64,000 bases of DNA from Shouchella miscanthi (lineage in GTDB: Bacteria; Bacillota; Bacilli; Bacillales; Bacillaceae_D), in NCBI RefSeq assembly GCF_007725405.1, contig NZ_CP042163.1:3410001-3474000 (forward strand), read 5' to 3'. The translations under genes and the position numbers were made by a program. Under the pieces are notes generated by a model, which did no database searches, was not told the DNA's origin, and worked only from the letters and a program-made list of their open reading frames with translations. Below are positions 23,861 through 32,207 of this stretch, piece by piece. The stretch's first letter is position 1; each line of letters starts with the position of its first letter.

Positions 23861-23889
23861 ATTGTACTGTTTTTACGTCTGTATTTTAA
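23861..23889 (-). promoter_or_regulatory. Sigma-A promoter of the sugar isomerase operon
   Basis: Minus strand TTAAAA, 17 bases, TACAAT. The palindromic operator follows about 25 bases downstream. Confidence 0.65.
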
Positions 23890-23900
23890 CCCCCTTTTTA

Positions 23901-23939
23901 AAAAAAAGTTGTGAAAACAGCAAAAGCCGTTCTCACAAC
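23901..23939 (-). terminator. Terminator of the SDR gene
   Basis: Minus strand GTTGTGAGAAC and its complement GTTTTCACAAC around GGCTTTTGCT, followed by T8. Overlaps the stop codon. Confidence 0.88.
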
Positions 23940-24775
23940 TGATGTAAACCTGTCTGTTTCTCACTCCAGGCCCAGCATTTCATTGCTACTTCTCGATCCA
24001 ACGCTATTTTTGCTGGTTTTGAAACCTTTCTTTTAATGAAGTACTTTCCTGCATCTTTTTTGACTTTATCTGATAAAGCCAAATAAAGCATTGTGTCCGC
24101 ACCCTCTCTAGGTGTTAAAAAGAATGGACGAAGCAATGTATGGATTGCTTTCCCGAAGCCTGATGCACGATCCACTCCTAGATTCGTTGAAACAGCACCT
24201 GGGTGCATAGTAAATACAGACACATTTGTCTCCGCTAACCTTTCTTTTAATTCGTTTGCAAACAATAAGTTACACAGCTTTGACTGCCCGTATCCTTTTG
24301 CAACGTTGTATCCTTCATGCAAATGAGGATCTTTTTCATAGAAATGAGCCCATTCATGTGCACCAGAAGACACAATGATAATTCGCCCATCTTCTGAATG
24401 TTTTATTTGATCGAGCAGAAGATTCGTTAGCAAGAAGTGACCTAAATGATTCACACCCATTTGCATTTCAAAGCCATCTTCTGTTTCCTTGCGCTTAGGA
24501 TTGACAACGCCAGCATTATTAATAAGCACATCAATTGAAGCGTGCTTCTTTTTTAGTGCTTTAGCAGCTTGCTTCACACTGCTTAATGAGCCGAGATCAC
24601 ATAGTTGTAGTTCGACACTTCCATTTTTTTTATGTTGTTCTATATAAGACAGCGCTTCTTTTCCTCGCTTTTCATTTCGACAGAGCATCACAACGTGCAT
24701 CCCACTATTCGCTAGAACGAGCGCAACACTTCTCCCCATCCCAGAATTTGCTCCTGTTACAGCTGCAACCTTCAT
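23933..24775 (-). CDS. Short-chain dehydrogenase/reductase (retinol dehydrogenase-like)
   Basis: 280 residues. Cofactor motif VTGANSGMGRSVAL at residues 5-18, NNAGVVN, the catalytic Ser in IIIVSSGAHEWA and the YxxxK motif as YGQSKLCNLLF. Closest in style to the WW-oxidoreductase/retinol dehydrogenase branch. Substrate unknown. GGAGGG precedes the ATG; monocistronic. Confidence 0.9.
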   Translation of the reverse strand: MKVAAVTGANSGMGRSVALVLANSGMHVVMLCRNEKRGKEALSYIEQHKKNGSVELQLCDLGSLSSVKQAAKALKKKHASIDVLINNAGVVNPKRKETEDGFEMQMGVNHLGHFLLTNLLLDQIKHSEDGRIIIVSSGAHEWAHFYEKDPHLHEGYNVAKGYGQSKLCNLLFANELKERLAETNVSVFTMHPGAVSTNLGVDRASGFGKAIHTLLRPFFLTPREGADTMLYLALSDKVKKDAGKYFIKRKVSKPAKIALDREVAMKCWAWSEKQTGLHQL

Positions 24776-24837
24776 GTGTATCCCTCCTACTGTAAGTTAT
24801 TCCTTCAATTATTAAAAACGAAACAATGAAAGTCATG

Positions 24838-24862
24838 GTTTTACTTTTCTGAAAACGGTTAT
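24838..24862 (+). promoter_or_regulatory. Possible sigma-B promoter of the PRC-barrel gene
   Basis: GTTTTA, 13 bases, GGTTAT (5 of 6 at each element against GTTTAA and GGGTAT), 33 bases before the start codon. Confidence 0.5.
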
Positions 24863-24894
24863 AGCAATAGTACTACAAGACTGGAGGAATGAAC

Positions 24895-25752
24895 ATGTTA
24901 ATTCACGCAAAGAAATTAAGTACGTTTACAATGAACGCTACTGACGGTGAACTTGGACAACTGGACGACTATTATATTGATTCCAATACGTTACATGTTC
25001 GCTATTTTGTCGGTGACACTCGCACCTGGTTTTTCGGTGGAAAAGTTCTTTTAAATGTGGATGCGTTTACAGCCATTGACGAAGAAAAAGAACAGATTAG
25101 TATTAATGCAACAAAAGAGCAAATTAAAAACAGCCCTAAGCCTGATGAAACAGCTCCTATTCATCGACATTATGAACGTGAATTAAGTGACCACTATGGC
25201 TGGCCAACATATTGGGCCGTTCCAGCTCATCCAGTTGCAGCTGGCTACGGAACCCATACAACTGCAGGAGCTCCACTTGTGCCACCCGTATTTGTACCAA
25301 ATGATAAACAGAATACTGAAGAGACAAAAGATGCCATTCGTACCGGTGCAGAGGAACAGAAAATGGATCGAAACCAGCAAGAAAATGTTCATCTTTTCAG
25401 CCTCGACGAACTAAAAGGCTATCACGTTCATGCTAAAGGCGGTCAGGTAGGAAAAGTAATGGACTTTGTTCTCCATTATAACCAAAATGTTGATAGTGGG
25501 AATTGGACCGTCCGCTACATCGTGATTGATACTGGAGGGTTTATGCAAAAAGAACCTGTTATCGTTCCAGTTCAAACGATAAAAGAGGTAGCATGGTTTG
25601 ATAACAGCCTCATTATCAATCTTGAAAAAAATAAAATCGAATCGGCCGAAGAACACCCAACCGATCAGACCATTACTTTAGGTGCGGAACAAGCCATATT
25701 TGATCACTATAATTTAACTCCGTATTGGCATAACAAAAAAGAAGAAGGCTAA
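24895..25752 (+). CDS. PRC-barrel domain protein (two copies)
   Basis: 285 residues with two PRC-barrel-like segments: residues about 1-75 (LGQLDDYYIDSNTLHVRYFV) and about 165-240 (GQVGKVMDFVLHY ... VRYIVIDTG), joined by a Pro/Thr-rich linker. Similar to general-stress PRC-barrel proteins of Bacillaceae; molecular role unknown. ATG 24895 has GGAGG seven bases upstream, while ATG 24889 is too close. Its stop overlaps the mrpG stop inside a shared terminator. Confidence 0.85.
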   Translation: MLIHAKKLSTFTMNATDGELGQLDDYYIDSNTLHVRYFVGDTRTWFFGGKVLLNVDAFTAIDEEKEQISINATKEQIKNSPKPDETAPIHRHYERELSDHYGWPTYWAVPAHPVAAGYGTHTTAGAPLVPPVFVPNDKQNTEETKDAIRTGAEEQKMDRNQQENVHLFSLDELKGYHVHAKGGQVGKVMDFVLHYNQNVDSGNWTVRYIVIDTGGFMQKEPVIVPVQTIKEVAWFDNSLIINLEKNKIESAEEHPTDQTITLGAEQAIFDHYNLTPYWHNKKEEG

Positions 25753-25775
25753 TGGCCTTCTTCTTTTTGTTTTTC
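25735..25775. terminator. Shared terminator of the PRC-barrel gene and the mrp operon
   Basis: AAAGAAGAAGGC-TAAT-GGCCTTCTTCTTT, flanked by A and T runs. Both convergent stop codons (25749-25751 minus, 25750-25752 plus) lie in or next to its loop. Confidence 0.9.
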
Positions 25776-26153
25776 TTCGCTTTTAGTAGGATCATGATAG
25801 TCTTTTTGCTCTAATACGTCTTTTAATTCATCTTCAACACTTGTTTCTGTTAGCGGTACTTTTGAGCGATAAGCTGCTCGAACAATTAAATGTCCAGCTA
25901 CAGGTGCTGTTAAAAAGACAAAGACAATCCCTAAAATTAATCGGATACTTATATACTGATCCGTCATCCAAAAATAAAAGAAGGTACCGGTTAACGTTAG
26001 CAACACAGCTAATGTCGCACTTTTTGTTCCTGCGTGTGATCTCGTGTATACATCGGGGAAACGTATAATCCCTACTGCACTAATGACAGCCATAATCGCA
26101 CCAGCAAGTATTAAAATTGCTCCGATGGCTTCACCTGTCGCGCTTGCGCTCAA
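25749..26153 (-). CDS. mrpG: Na+/H+ antiporter subunit MrpG
   Basis: 134 residues, three transmembrane helices with GIIRFPDVYTRSHAGTKSAT, the family signature. Start TTG 26153 chosen because GGGGGG lies six bases upstream; it overlaps the end of mrpF. Acidic tail. Confidence 0.93.
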   Translation of the reverse strand: MSASATGEAIGAILILAGAIMAVISAVGIIRFPDVYTRSHAGTKSATLAVLLTLTGTFFYFWMTDQYISIRLILGIVFVFLTAPVAGHLIVRAAYRSKVPLTETSVEDELKDVLEQKDYHDPTKSEEKQKEEGH

Positions 26154-26415
26154 TGATGACCCCCCTCTCAATAAATTTAGAGAAAGCGATTGTACTGATA
26201 AACGCTAATATCCCAATAATCAAGATCACTTCTAAAAAGGCTCGTGTTTGTAAAACAATTGAGACAACTGCCGCAACCGAAATAAGGTTTACGCCAATGG
26301 CGTCAAGGGCAACAACACGATCTGGCATACTTGGACCTTTAATGATGCGGAATGCTGCAATACCAATTGCGGTAGCGAAAAGGAACAAAGCAATAATTAA
26401 TAGGACTTGAAACAT
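26131..26415 (-). CDS. mrpF: Na+/H+ antiporter subunit MrpF
   Basis: 94 residues, three transmembrane helices, with KGPSMPDRVVALDAIGVN conserved in the family. Its ATG overlaps the mrpE stop (TAATG) and is preceded by GGAGGTG. Confidence 0.95.
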   Translation of the reverse strand: MFQVLLIIALFLFATAIGIAAFRIIKGPSMPDRVVALDAIGVNLISVAAVVSIVLQTRAFLEVILIIGILAFISTIAFSKFIERGVIIERKRDR

Positions 26416-26897
26416 TAGCGTGTCACCTCCATAATTGCCTTTTCGAATTTAGTCAACGCCCGCAGAACAGCATTTTTCGATTCTGGAACGTCCATGGCGT
26501 GGATATAAAAAACATTATTTGATGGTGAAATCTCAACAACCACCGAACCAGGTGTGAGCATTATTAAAAGCGAAAGAGCGGTAATTTCCCAATCTCCTTT
26601 AAGCTTAGTTTCATACGTGAAAATACCTGGGGTGAAATTCAATTTTGGTGAAAGGATTTGACGAATGATTAATACACTCGAACTAATGAGTTCACGATTA
26701 AAGATCAACAATAATTTAAGCCCTGAGTACGCACGCTTTAAATAAAACTCTTTAAAGAAGAACCTTCTCATAACATAAATAATCCCAAGACCAACTAAAA
26801 AACCGGCAAATAACGTTGAAAATTCAAATGTATCTTCGTCTTGCAGTAAGACCCATAAGAAGGCAATTAAAATATTTAATAAGAGTTGGCCAAACAT
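26415..26897 (-). CDS. mrpE: Na+/H+ antiporter subunit MrpE
   Basis: 160 residues. N-terminal hydrophobic helices (QLLLNILIAFLWVLL) and the conserved ALSLLIMLTPGSVVVEIS and FYIHAMDVPE segments. GGAGG lies nine bases before the ATG. Confidence 0.95.
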   Translation of the reverse strand: MFGQLLLNILIAFLWVLLQDEDTFEFSTLFAGFLVGLGIIYVMRRFFFKEFYLKRAYSGLKLLLIFNRELISSSVLIIRQILSPKLNFTPGIFTYETKLKGDWEITALSLLIMLTPGSVVVEISPSNNVFYIHAMDVPESKNAVLRALTKFEKAIMEVTR

Positions 26898-26936
26898 TCA
26901 TCCATACCTCCTCTTCCACTTAAAAACACACTCATG

Positions 26937-28427
26937 TTAAGCGCCTCCTTGATTTAGAACTGCATCAATGTAGATTGTTGGATTCATTAGCGTTTCAGCA
27001 GCATCGCTTACAACCCCAGCAATTCCTTCTACACCAAAACCTAAAGCAAAAGAAGCAGCCACAAAAATGATACTCGGAATGATCATGGCTTTTTTCATTG
27101 GAAGCATATCTTCTTTACTAATCGTTGATTCACCAAAGAAAACAGCTCTGAAGATACGTAGCAATGAATAAAGAACAAAGATACTCGATATAAGTGTGAA
27201 AGCAAGCAAAACATAAGCACCAGATTCAATTGCACCTTGCGCAACATACACTTTACCGATAAAGCCACTTAATGGTGGAATCCCAGCGAGTGATATCATC
27301 GTAATAAAGAACATCCAACCGAGTAGCGGATAGTTTCGTATCATACCACTAACGCGATCGAGCCTACCAACATTTGATAAATAAATGGTAGCACCAATTA
27401 ACAGGAATAATAGCGCCTTAACGATCATGTCGTGAACAAGGTAGAAAATAGATCCTTCAATAGCGGCTTGATTTGCAATCGCTAGTCCACTTAAAATAAA
27501 ACCAACTGCTATGACAACATTATATGCAATGATTTTTCTTAGATCATTATAGGCTATGGCGCCGATTGAACCTCCAATCATTGTCAAGATAGCCATTATG
27601 CCAATTAACGTGTGCGTAATATCAGGCTCATGGTAGAACAAGAGGGTAAATACACGAAACAACGCATAAATGCCTACTTTCGTAAGAAGAGCACCGAATA
27701 GAGCAGCAATTCCCATTGGTGGCGCACCATAGGACCCCGGTAGCCAGAAATATAAAAGCAAGCCTGCTTTGAGACTGAATACAAGCAGAAGAACAATCGC
27801 AATTGTCGTTAGAAGTGCAGGTTGTCCTGCTTCTGCCACTCGAAGTGAAAGCTGAGCAAAATTAAGAGTTCCTAACGTTCCATATAAGAAAGCAATCGCT
27901 ATAAGGAATACAAAAGAAGAAAATACATTCACGAGCACGTATTTAATGGATTCCCTTAATTGTCCTTTTTCCCCACCAAGTACAATTAATGCATATGATG
28001 CTAATAGCATTACTTCAAACCCTACGTATAAGTTGAACAAATCTCCAGTTAAAAACGAACACGCAACACCAGCTAAAAGTAAAAGAATTAATGGATAGAC
28101 AAACATCTTCTCTTTCTCTTCACCAATTGTTGCAAACACATAGATTAACACAATGGCTGCAATAAAATAAGCCGTTGCGGTTAATAGTAGAGAAAAGCTA
28201 TCCCCTACGAATGTTATTCCGTACGGAGCATCCCAGCCCCCGAAATCAAGGGTTTGAATACCATTGCGTTGCACTTCCACTAATAAATATGTGGAAACAC
28301 CGAATGTTAAGAGCATCGTTAGAAAACTAATAATTCTTTGAGTCCTAACAAACGGGCGTAGGAAGATCAATATGATTCCAACAATTAATGGGAGGACCAT
28401 TGGTATTACTAATAAATTACTCATCAT
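26937..28427 (-). CDS. mrpD: Na+/H+ antiporter subunit MrpD (NuoM-like)
   Basis: 496 residues, about 14 transmembrane helices, homologous to proton-pumping Complex I subunits. Key charged positions are seen in LYVGFEVMLLASYALIVLG (Glu) and the HDMIVKALLFLLIGA (Lys) segment. ATG 28427 has GAGGGG eight bases upstream and overlaps mrpC. Confidence 0.96.
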   Translation of the reverse strand: MMSNLLVIPMVLPLIVGIILIFLRPFVRTQRIISFLTMLLTFGVSTYLLVEVQRNGIQTLDFGGWDAPYGITFVGDSFSLLLTATAYFIAAIVLIYVFATIGEEKEKMFVYPLILLLLAGVACSFLTGDLFNLYVGFEVMLLASYALIVLGGEKGQLRESIKYVLVNVFSSFVFLIAIAFLYGTLGTLNFAQLSLRVAEAGQPALLTTIAIVLLLVFSLKAGLLLYFWLPGSYGAPPMGIAALFGALLTKVGIYALFRVFTLLFYHEPDITHTLIGIMAILTMIGGSIGAIAYNDLRKIIAYNVVIAVGFILSGLAIANQAAIEGSIFYLVHDMIVKALLFLLIGATIYLSNVGRLDRVSGMIRNYPLLGWMFFITMISLAGIPPLSGFIGKVYVAQGAIESGAYVLLAFTLISSIFVLYSLLRIFRAVFFGESTISKEDMLPMKKAMIIPSIIFVAASFALGFGVEGIAGVVSDAAETLMNPTIYIDAVLNQGGA

Positions 28428-28761
28428 TATCATGTCCCCTCAATTTCGTAAGATCATCGGTCTTTAATTCTTTATAAGTCCGATAGGCTAGCACTAGAAA
28501 GAAGGCTGTTACACCAAAACTAATAACAATTGCCGTCAAAATGAGCGCTTGCGGCAGTGCATCCGTATAAGAAGCCGCCTCTTCACCGAGTAAAGGCGCA
28601 CTGGAATCTCTTGAGAACCCACCCATAACAAGAATAAGCATATGAACCGCGTGCGACATAATCGCTGTTCCTAAAATGACACGTAGTAAACTTTTAGAAA
28701 GGATTAAATACGTGGCAACAGTGACTAAGATACCAACTAAAATCGACATCATTGTTTCCAT
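28417..28761 (-). CDS. mrpC: Na+/H+ antiporter subunit MrpC (NuoK-like)
   Basis: 114 residues, three transmembrane helices; DALPQALILTAIVISFGVTA is the NuoK-type core. Three bases after mrpB. Confidence 0.96.
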   Translation of the reverse strand: METMMSILVGILVTVATYLILSKSLLRVILGTAIMSHAVHMLILVMGGFSRDSSAPLLGEEAASYTDALPQALILTAIVISFGVTAFFLVLAYRTYKELKTDDLTKLRGHDNDE

Positions 28762-28764
28762 AAG

Positions 28765-29187
28765 TTATACATCCTCACTTATACTAATAATGATAGTGAC
28801 TACGGTCCCAATAACAGCGAATGCTACCCCTGCTTCAAACAATACGACTGAAGCAAGCGGAATTTCTCCTAAAATAGGTAAAGTAGCAGATACTTCGGTT
28901 TGACTTAAGAACGGAACACCGAATGCAAGTGCAGCTAAGCCTGTTCCAACGGACAAAAATGCCCCTACTGCTGCTAATAATTTAAAATCAATTGGCATTC
29001 CTTTTCGAACCGTATCAATATCGAACGAGAGCAGCAGTAAGACAAACGCTGAGGCAAGAACTAATCCGCCAACAAAGCCGCCACCTGGTTCATAGTGACC
29101 TGCAAGAAACAAGTGCACACCGTACGTCAAAATGATAAACACCGCTATTTTAGAAACGGTTTGAAGGATGACATCATTCGCCTTCAA
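28765..29187 (-). CDS. mrpB: Na+/H+ antiporter subunit MrpB
   Basis: 140 residues, four transmembrane helices with the HYEPGGGFVGGLVLASAF motif. Start is TTG 29187, preceded by GAGGGGG and overlapping the mrpA stop by 14 bases. Confidence 0.94.
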   Translation of the reverse strand: MKANDVILQTVSKIAVFIILTYGVHLFLAGHYEPGGGFVGGLVLASAFVLLLLSFDIDTVRKGMPIDFKLLAAVGAFLSVGTGLAALAFGVPFLSQTEVSATLPILGEIPLASVVLFEAGVAFAVIGTVVTIIISISEDV

Positions 29188-31597
29188 CGTCCTGCCCCCT
29201 CTCCTCTTTTTTCGGTTTCAATTTAATTAACACGTACACACCAAGACCAGCAATAAGGAGTACCACAACCTCTAACATCGTATCAAAGGCTCTAAAGTCA
29301 CCTAAAATCGCGTTCACAATGTTTTGAGCACCAGCAAGCTCATACGCATTCTCATAAAACGATGAAATCGAATCGAAGAACCGATTGTTTTGAACCGATA
29401 AAGCTAGTAATGTCACGAGCGTTCCAACTGAAACGGCAATGACTGCATTCATTACTTTAATTCGTGGTTTGCGCGCTTCTTTTTCCCATTCCGGTAAGAA
29501 ATAAAAACATAGCAGGAACAATGCTGCTGAGACAGTCTCAACAACGAGCTGTGTTAGTGCTAAATCTGGTGCCCGGAAAAAGACAAAGAATAGTGCAAGC
29601 AAGTATCCTAATACGCCATTTAACAAAATCGCTGTTAATCTTGATTTTGCAAATGGGATAGAAAGAGCCGTAACAGCCATAACCGCTGCAATAAATCCTT
29701 CGTAAATACTGATTGGTGCATCGTTAGACGAATCAATGGAAATGGCGCCTGTGTAAGCGACAACGCCTGTAACAATTACGAGAATGGCAATAAAGATATA
29801 CACCATATAGTGATACATATTTCCAGTCATGTATCGGTTTGTAAAGTTAGTGGACTGATTTTCAAGTGTCAGTAACGAACGGTTGTATAAATTATCGAGG
29901 GTCCATTTTCTAGGAAAAAGAGCATAGACTCCTTCCCATTTCGGCCATAATTGATACAGCACAACACCAAAACCAACGACACCTAACGTCATTAACAATT
30001 CAGTATTAAAGCCGTGCCATGCAGATATATTAAATTGTGTATCGTATCCCTCCACACCAACAAATGTTGGCATGACCGCTGCATAACCCGGTTTAATAAG
30101 GTATTCTCCTAAAAGATTCGGAAAGAAGAAAAACACAATGACTAAGCTTGCTAAAATAACTGGTGAAATAAGCATGCCAATTGGCGCTTCATGCGCTGTT
30201 TTTTCAAGTTTTTCTGGTTGATGCTTTCCAAAAAAGGTTTTGAATACAAGAATCATGCTGTAGACAAAGGTGAACACACTTGCAACCCAAGCTACGATTG
30301 GAAACAGCATCCCCCATGTATCAATGGAGAAAAACGAGAGCTGCGTTACATCAAGAACAGCAGTGAAAAACATTTCTTTACTTAAGAACCCATTAAATGG
30401 CGGCAAGCCTGCCATTGCAAAACTCCCAACAACTGCTAACGTAAACGTAACTGGCATAATAGCCATAAGTCCACCCAACTTACGAATATCACGTGTCCCT
30501 GTTTCGTGGTCGACAATCCCCACAACCATAAAGAGCGCACCTTTAAACGTTGAGTGATTTACTAAATGAAACAGCGCTGTAAAAATAGCTATAGAGTACA
30601 TCGCCGATGCGGTATCTGCCGCATCAAAGTAAAGCGCCGCTGAACCAATGCCTAGTAAACTCATAATTAAACCAAGTTGGCTAATCGTCGAATAAGCAAG
30701 AAGGGCTTTAAGATCTGTCTGTCTAACAGCATTAAAGGAACCCCAGAACAACGTAATCATTCCGACGAGGCTGACGACCCAAAACCATACAGCGTCCCCG
30801 CCAAATACAGGTGTAAAACGAGCGACTAAATAAATACCAGCCTTTACCATCGTTGCTGAATGCAAGTACGCACTAACAGGTGTCGGTGCTTCCATTGCAT
30901 CCGGTAACCAAATGTGAAACGGAAACTGTGCCGACTTCGTAAATGCTCCTAATAGCACTAGCAGCATCGCAGGTATAAAGAGCGTGTGATCTGTATATGC
31001 TGCTACATTTGCGATGATTTCACGAATACTGAACGTGTCCATCATCGTTGACAGCATGATGAAACCAGCTAACATTCCGATCCCGCCAGTAACCGTGATT
31101 AACATGGATTTTTGTGCCCCATAGCGAGATTGACGTCTATGGTACCAATAAGCAATCAATAGAAAAGATGAAATACTCGTCAATTCCCAGAATAAATAAA
31201 GAACCATTAAGTTATCTGAAAAGACAACACCTAACATCGCACCCATGAACATGAGAAGGTAAACGTAAAAATGGCCTAAAGATTCTCGTTCCTTTGACAA
31301 ATAATAAATGGAATAAAGAATAACAAGGCTTCCTACTCCTGTAATGAGTAAGGCTAATATTAAGCTTAACCCATCTAGATAAGCAGTAAAATTTATGCCA
31401 AGTGATGGAATCCAAGGAACTTCATAAATATATACCTCTCCACTAGCAACACTTGGAATAAACTGTACAAGATAAAGAAAGAGTACAATTGGTACAATTA
31501 AAACAAACCAGCCTGTATGTACACGCTTTAGTGATTTATACAATAACGGCACAATAAGCGCTATGATGAAAGGCGAAACAATTGCAAGATTTAACAT
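29174..31597 (-). CDS. mrpA: Na+/H+ antiporter subunit MrpA (NuoL-like)
   Basis: 807 residues, the largest Mrp subunit. NuoL-like N-terminal part (LMVLYLFWELTSISSFLLIA with the conserved Glu; FPFHIWLPDAMEAPTPVSAY) and a C-terminal MrpB-like extension (FFRAPDLALTQLVVETVSAA). First gene of mrpABCDEFG, the Na+/H+ antiporter needed for cytoplasmic pH and sodium control at high pH. ATG 31597 is chosen by similarity to B. subtilis MrpA (MQLLHLAILSPF); GAGGAGG lies 11 bases upstream. Confidence 0.96.
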   Translation of the reverse strand: MLNLAIVSPFIIALIVPLLYKSLKRVHTGWFVLIVPIVLFLYLVQFIPSVASGEVYIYEVPWIPSLGINFTAYLDGLSLILALLITGVGSLVILYSIYYLSKERESLGHFYVYLLMFMGAMLGVVFSDNLMVLYLFWELTSISSFLLIAYWYHRRQSRYGAQKSMLITVTGGIGMLAGFIMLSTMMDTFSIREIIANVAAYTDHTLFIPAMLLVLLGAFTKSAQFPFHIWLPDAMEAPTPVSAYLHSATMVKAGIYLVARFTPVFGGDAVWFWVVSLVGMITLFWGSFNAVRQTDLKALLAYSTISQLGLIMSLLGIGSAALYFDAADTASAMYSIAIFTALFHLVNHSTFKGALFMVVGIVDHETGTRDIRKLGGLMAIMPVTFTLAVVGSFAMAGLPPFNGFLSKEMFFTAVLDVTQLSFFSIDTWGMLFPIVAWVASVFTFVYSMILVFKTFFGKHQPEKLEKTAHEAPIGMLISPVILASLVIVFFFFPNLLGEYLIKPGYAAVMPTFVGVEGYDTQFNISAWHGFNTELLMTLGVVGFGVVLYQLWPKWEGVYALFPRKWTLDNLYNRSLLTLENQSTNFTNRYMTGNMYHYMVYIFIAILVIVTGVVAYTGAISIDSSNDAPISIYEGFIAAVMAVTALSIPFAKSRLTAILLNGVLGYLLALFFVFFRAPDLALTQLVVETVSAALFLLCFYFLPEWEKEARKPRIKVMNAVIAVSVGTLVTLLALSVQNNRFFDSISSFYENAYELAGAQNIVNAILGDFRAFDTMLEVVVLLIAGLGVYVLIKLKPKKEERGQDVEGE

Positions 31598-31603
31598 GTA
31601 CAA

Positions 31604-32064
31604 AAAAACCTCCTCTGCACGAACTTTGAATCATCTATGGAACATACATATCGCTATAAATTCCTTACAAGTTTACCCTTAGAAAACGAAGCTAACCAAA
31701 ACTTGTGCTACTTATATTATGGGTGTATGATGGGGTCAATGGCAGGTCGAAATGGTACGACAAGCCAAAATCGCGCAGCATCACGAACCTCACTGCGCGC
31801 CTAACTATAATGGATATAGCCTAGATTCTTGCACATCTATCATGGTTAATTGGAAGGTTTTTATTGAAGGGAATCGATTACATGCCTAACTAAATGATTA
31901 CTTTCTAAAGAAAAGTATATACTATTTTTAGTTAACATGCACCGAATATGCCTTCGCTTTCACTAGTTGTGTCCAAATCGTCACATTTTCAAGCGTCCAG
32001 TCAAATTGGTTTTTTGTGCATTTACTATAAAGGAAAAAAACTTTCACTTATTTAAAGATATGGA
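31604..32064. other. Intergenic region between mrpA and the KdpD-like gene
   Basis: Almost 600 bases lie between the divergent start codons. This part holds the mrp promoter (31711-31739) and a 7-bp GC-rich hairpin (CGCGCAG at 31772-31778 with CTGCGCG at 31793-31799) just upstream of it. I see no gene on either strand; the rest is A/T-rich. Confidence 0.6.
31711..31739 (-). promoter_or_regulatory. Sigma-A promoter of the mrp operon
   Basis: Minus strand TTGACC, 17 bases, TATAAG (5 of 6 at each element). Gives a leader of about 105 bases before mrpA. Confidence 0.75.
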
Positions 32065-32093
32065 TTGAATTTTTCTGTATGGTGTTATACAAT
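32065..32093 (+). promoter_or_regulatory. Sigma-A promoter of the KdpD-like gene
   Basis: TTGAAT, 17 bases, TACAAT. The expected transcription start, near 32100, coincides with the beginning of the structured leader. Confidence 0.75.
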
Positions 32094-32099
32094 TATTTG

Positions 32100-32207
32100 G
32101 TTTCAAAGCCTCAGTCGCTAAGGGCAACTGGGGGAGTGTTGATATACGTCACATACACAATTTCTTTGTTCTTAGATTTATACTATTAAGCTGAGGTGAA
32201 CTCTTTC
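32100..32207 (+). promoter_or_regulatory. Structured mRNA leader with a Shine-Dalgarno-competing hairpin
   Basis: The leader opens with a hairpin: CCTCAGT (32109-32115), an 11-base loop containing CTAAGGGC, and ACTGGGG (32127-32133, one G-U). The same CCTCAG is perfectly complementary to CTGAGG at 32191-32196, which forms the ribosome binding site of the next gene. Two exclusive pairings are thus possible, one leaving the site free and one hiding it. The element does not match TPP, Mn2+, c-di-GMP-I or c-di-AMP consensus sequences as I remember them. A Na+, K+ or nucleotide ligand is conceivable from the neighbours, but not shown. Confidence 0.5.

Noticed and set aside
24776-24840. Sigma-B promoter for the SDR gene (GTTTCG-15-GGAATA)
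   Set aside because: Only four of six matches at each element in an A/T-rich stretch; not distinguishable from chance.
30270-30557. Plus-strand frame inside mrpA
   Set aside because: Antisense shadow of a strongly conserved gene with no translation signal.
32100-32145. c-di-GMP-I (GEMM) riboswitch, because of CAAAGCC near CTAAGGG
   Set aside because: The upstream GEMM half (CACGCACAGGGCAAACC type) and the tetraloop-receptor helix are absent, and the promoter leaves no room for them.
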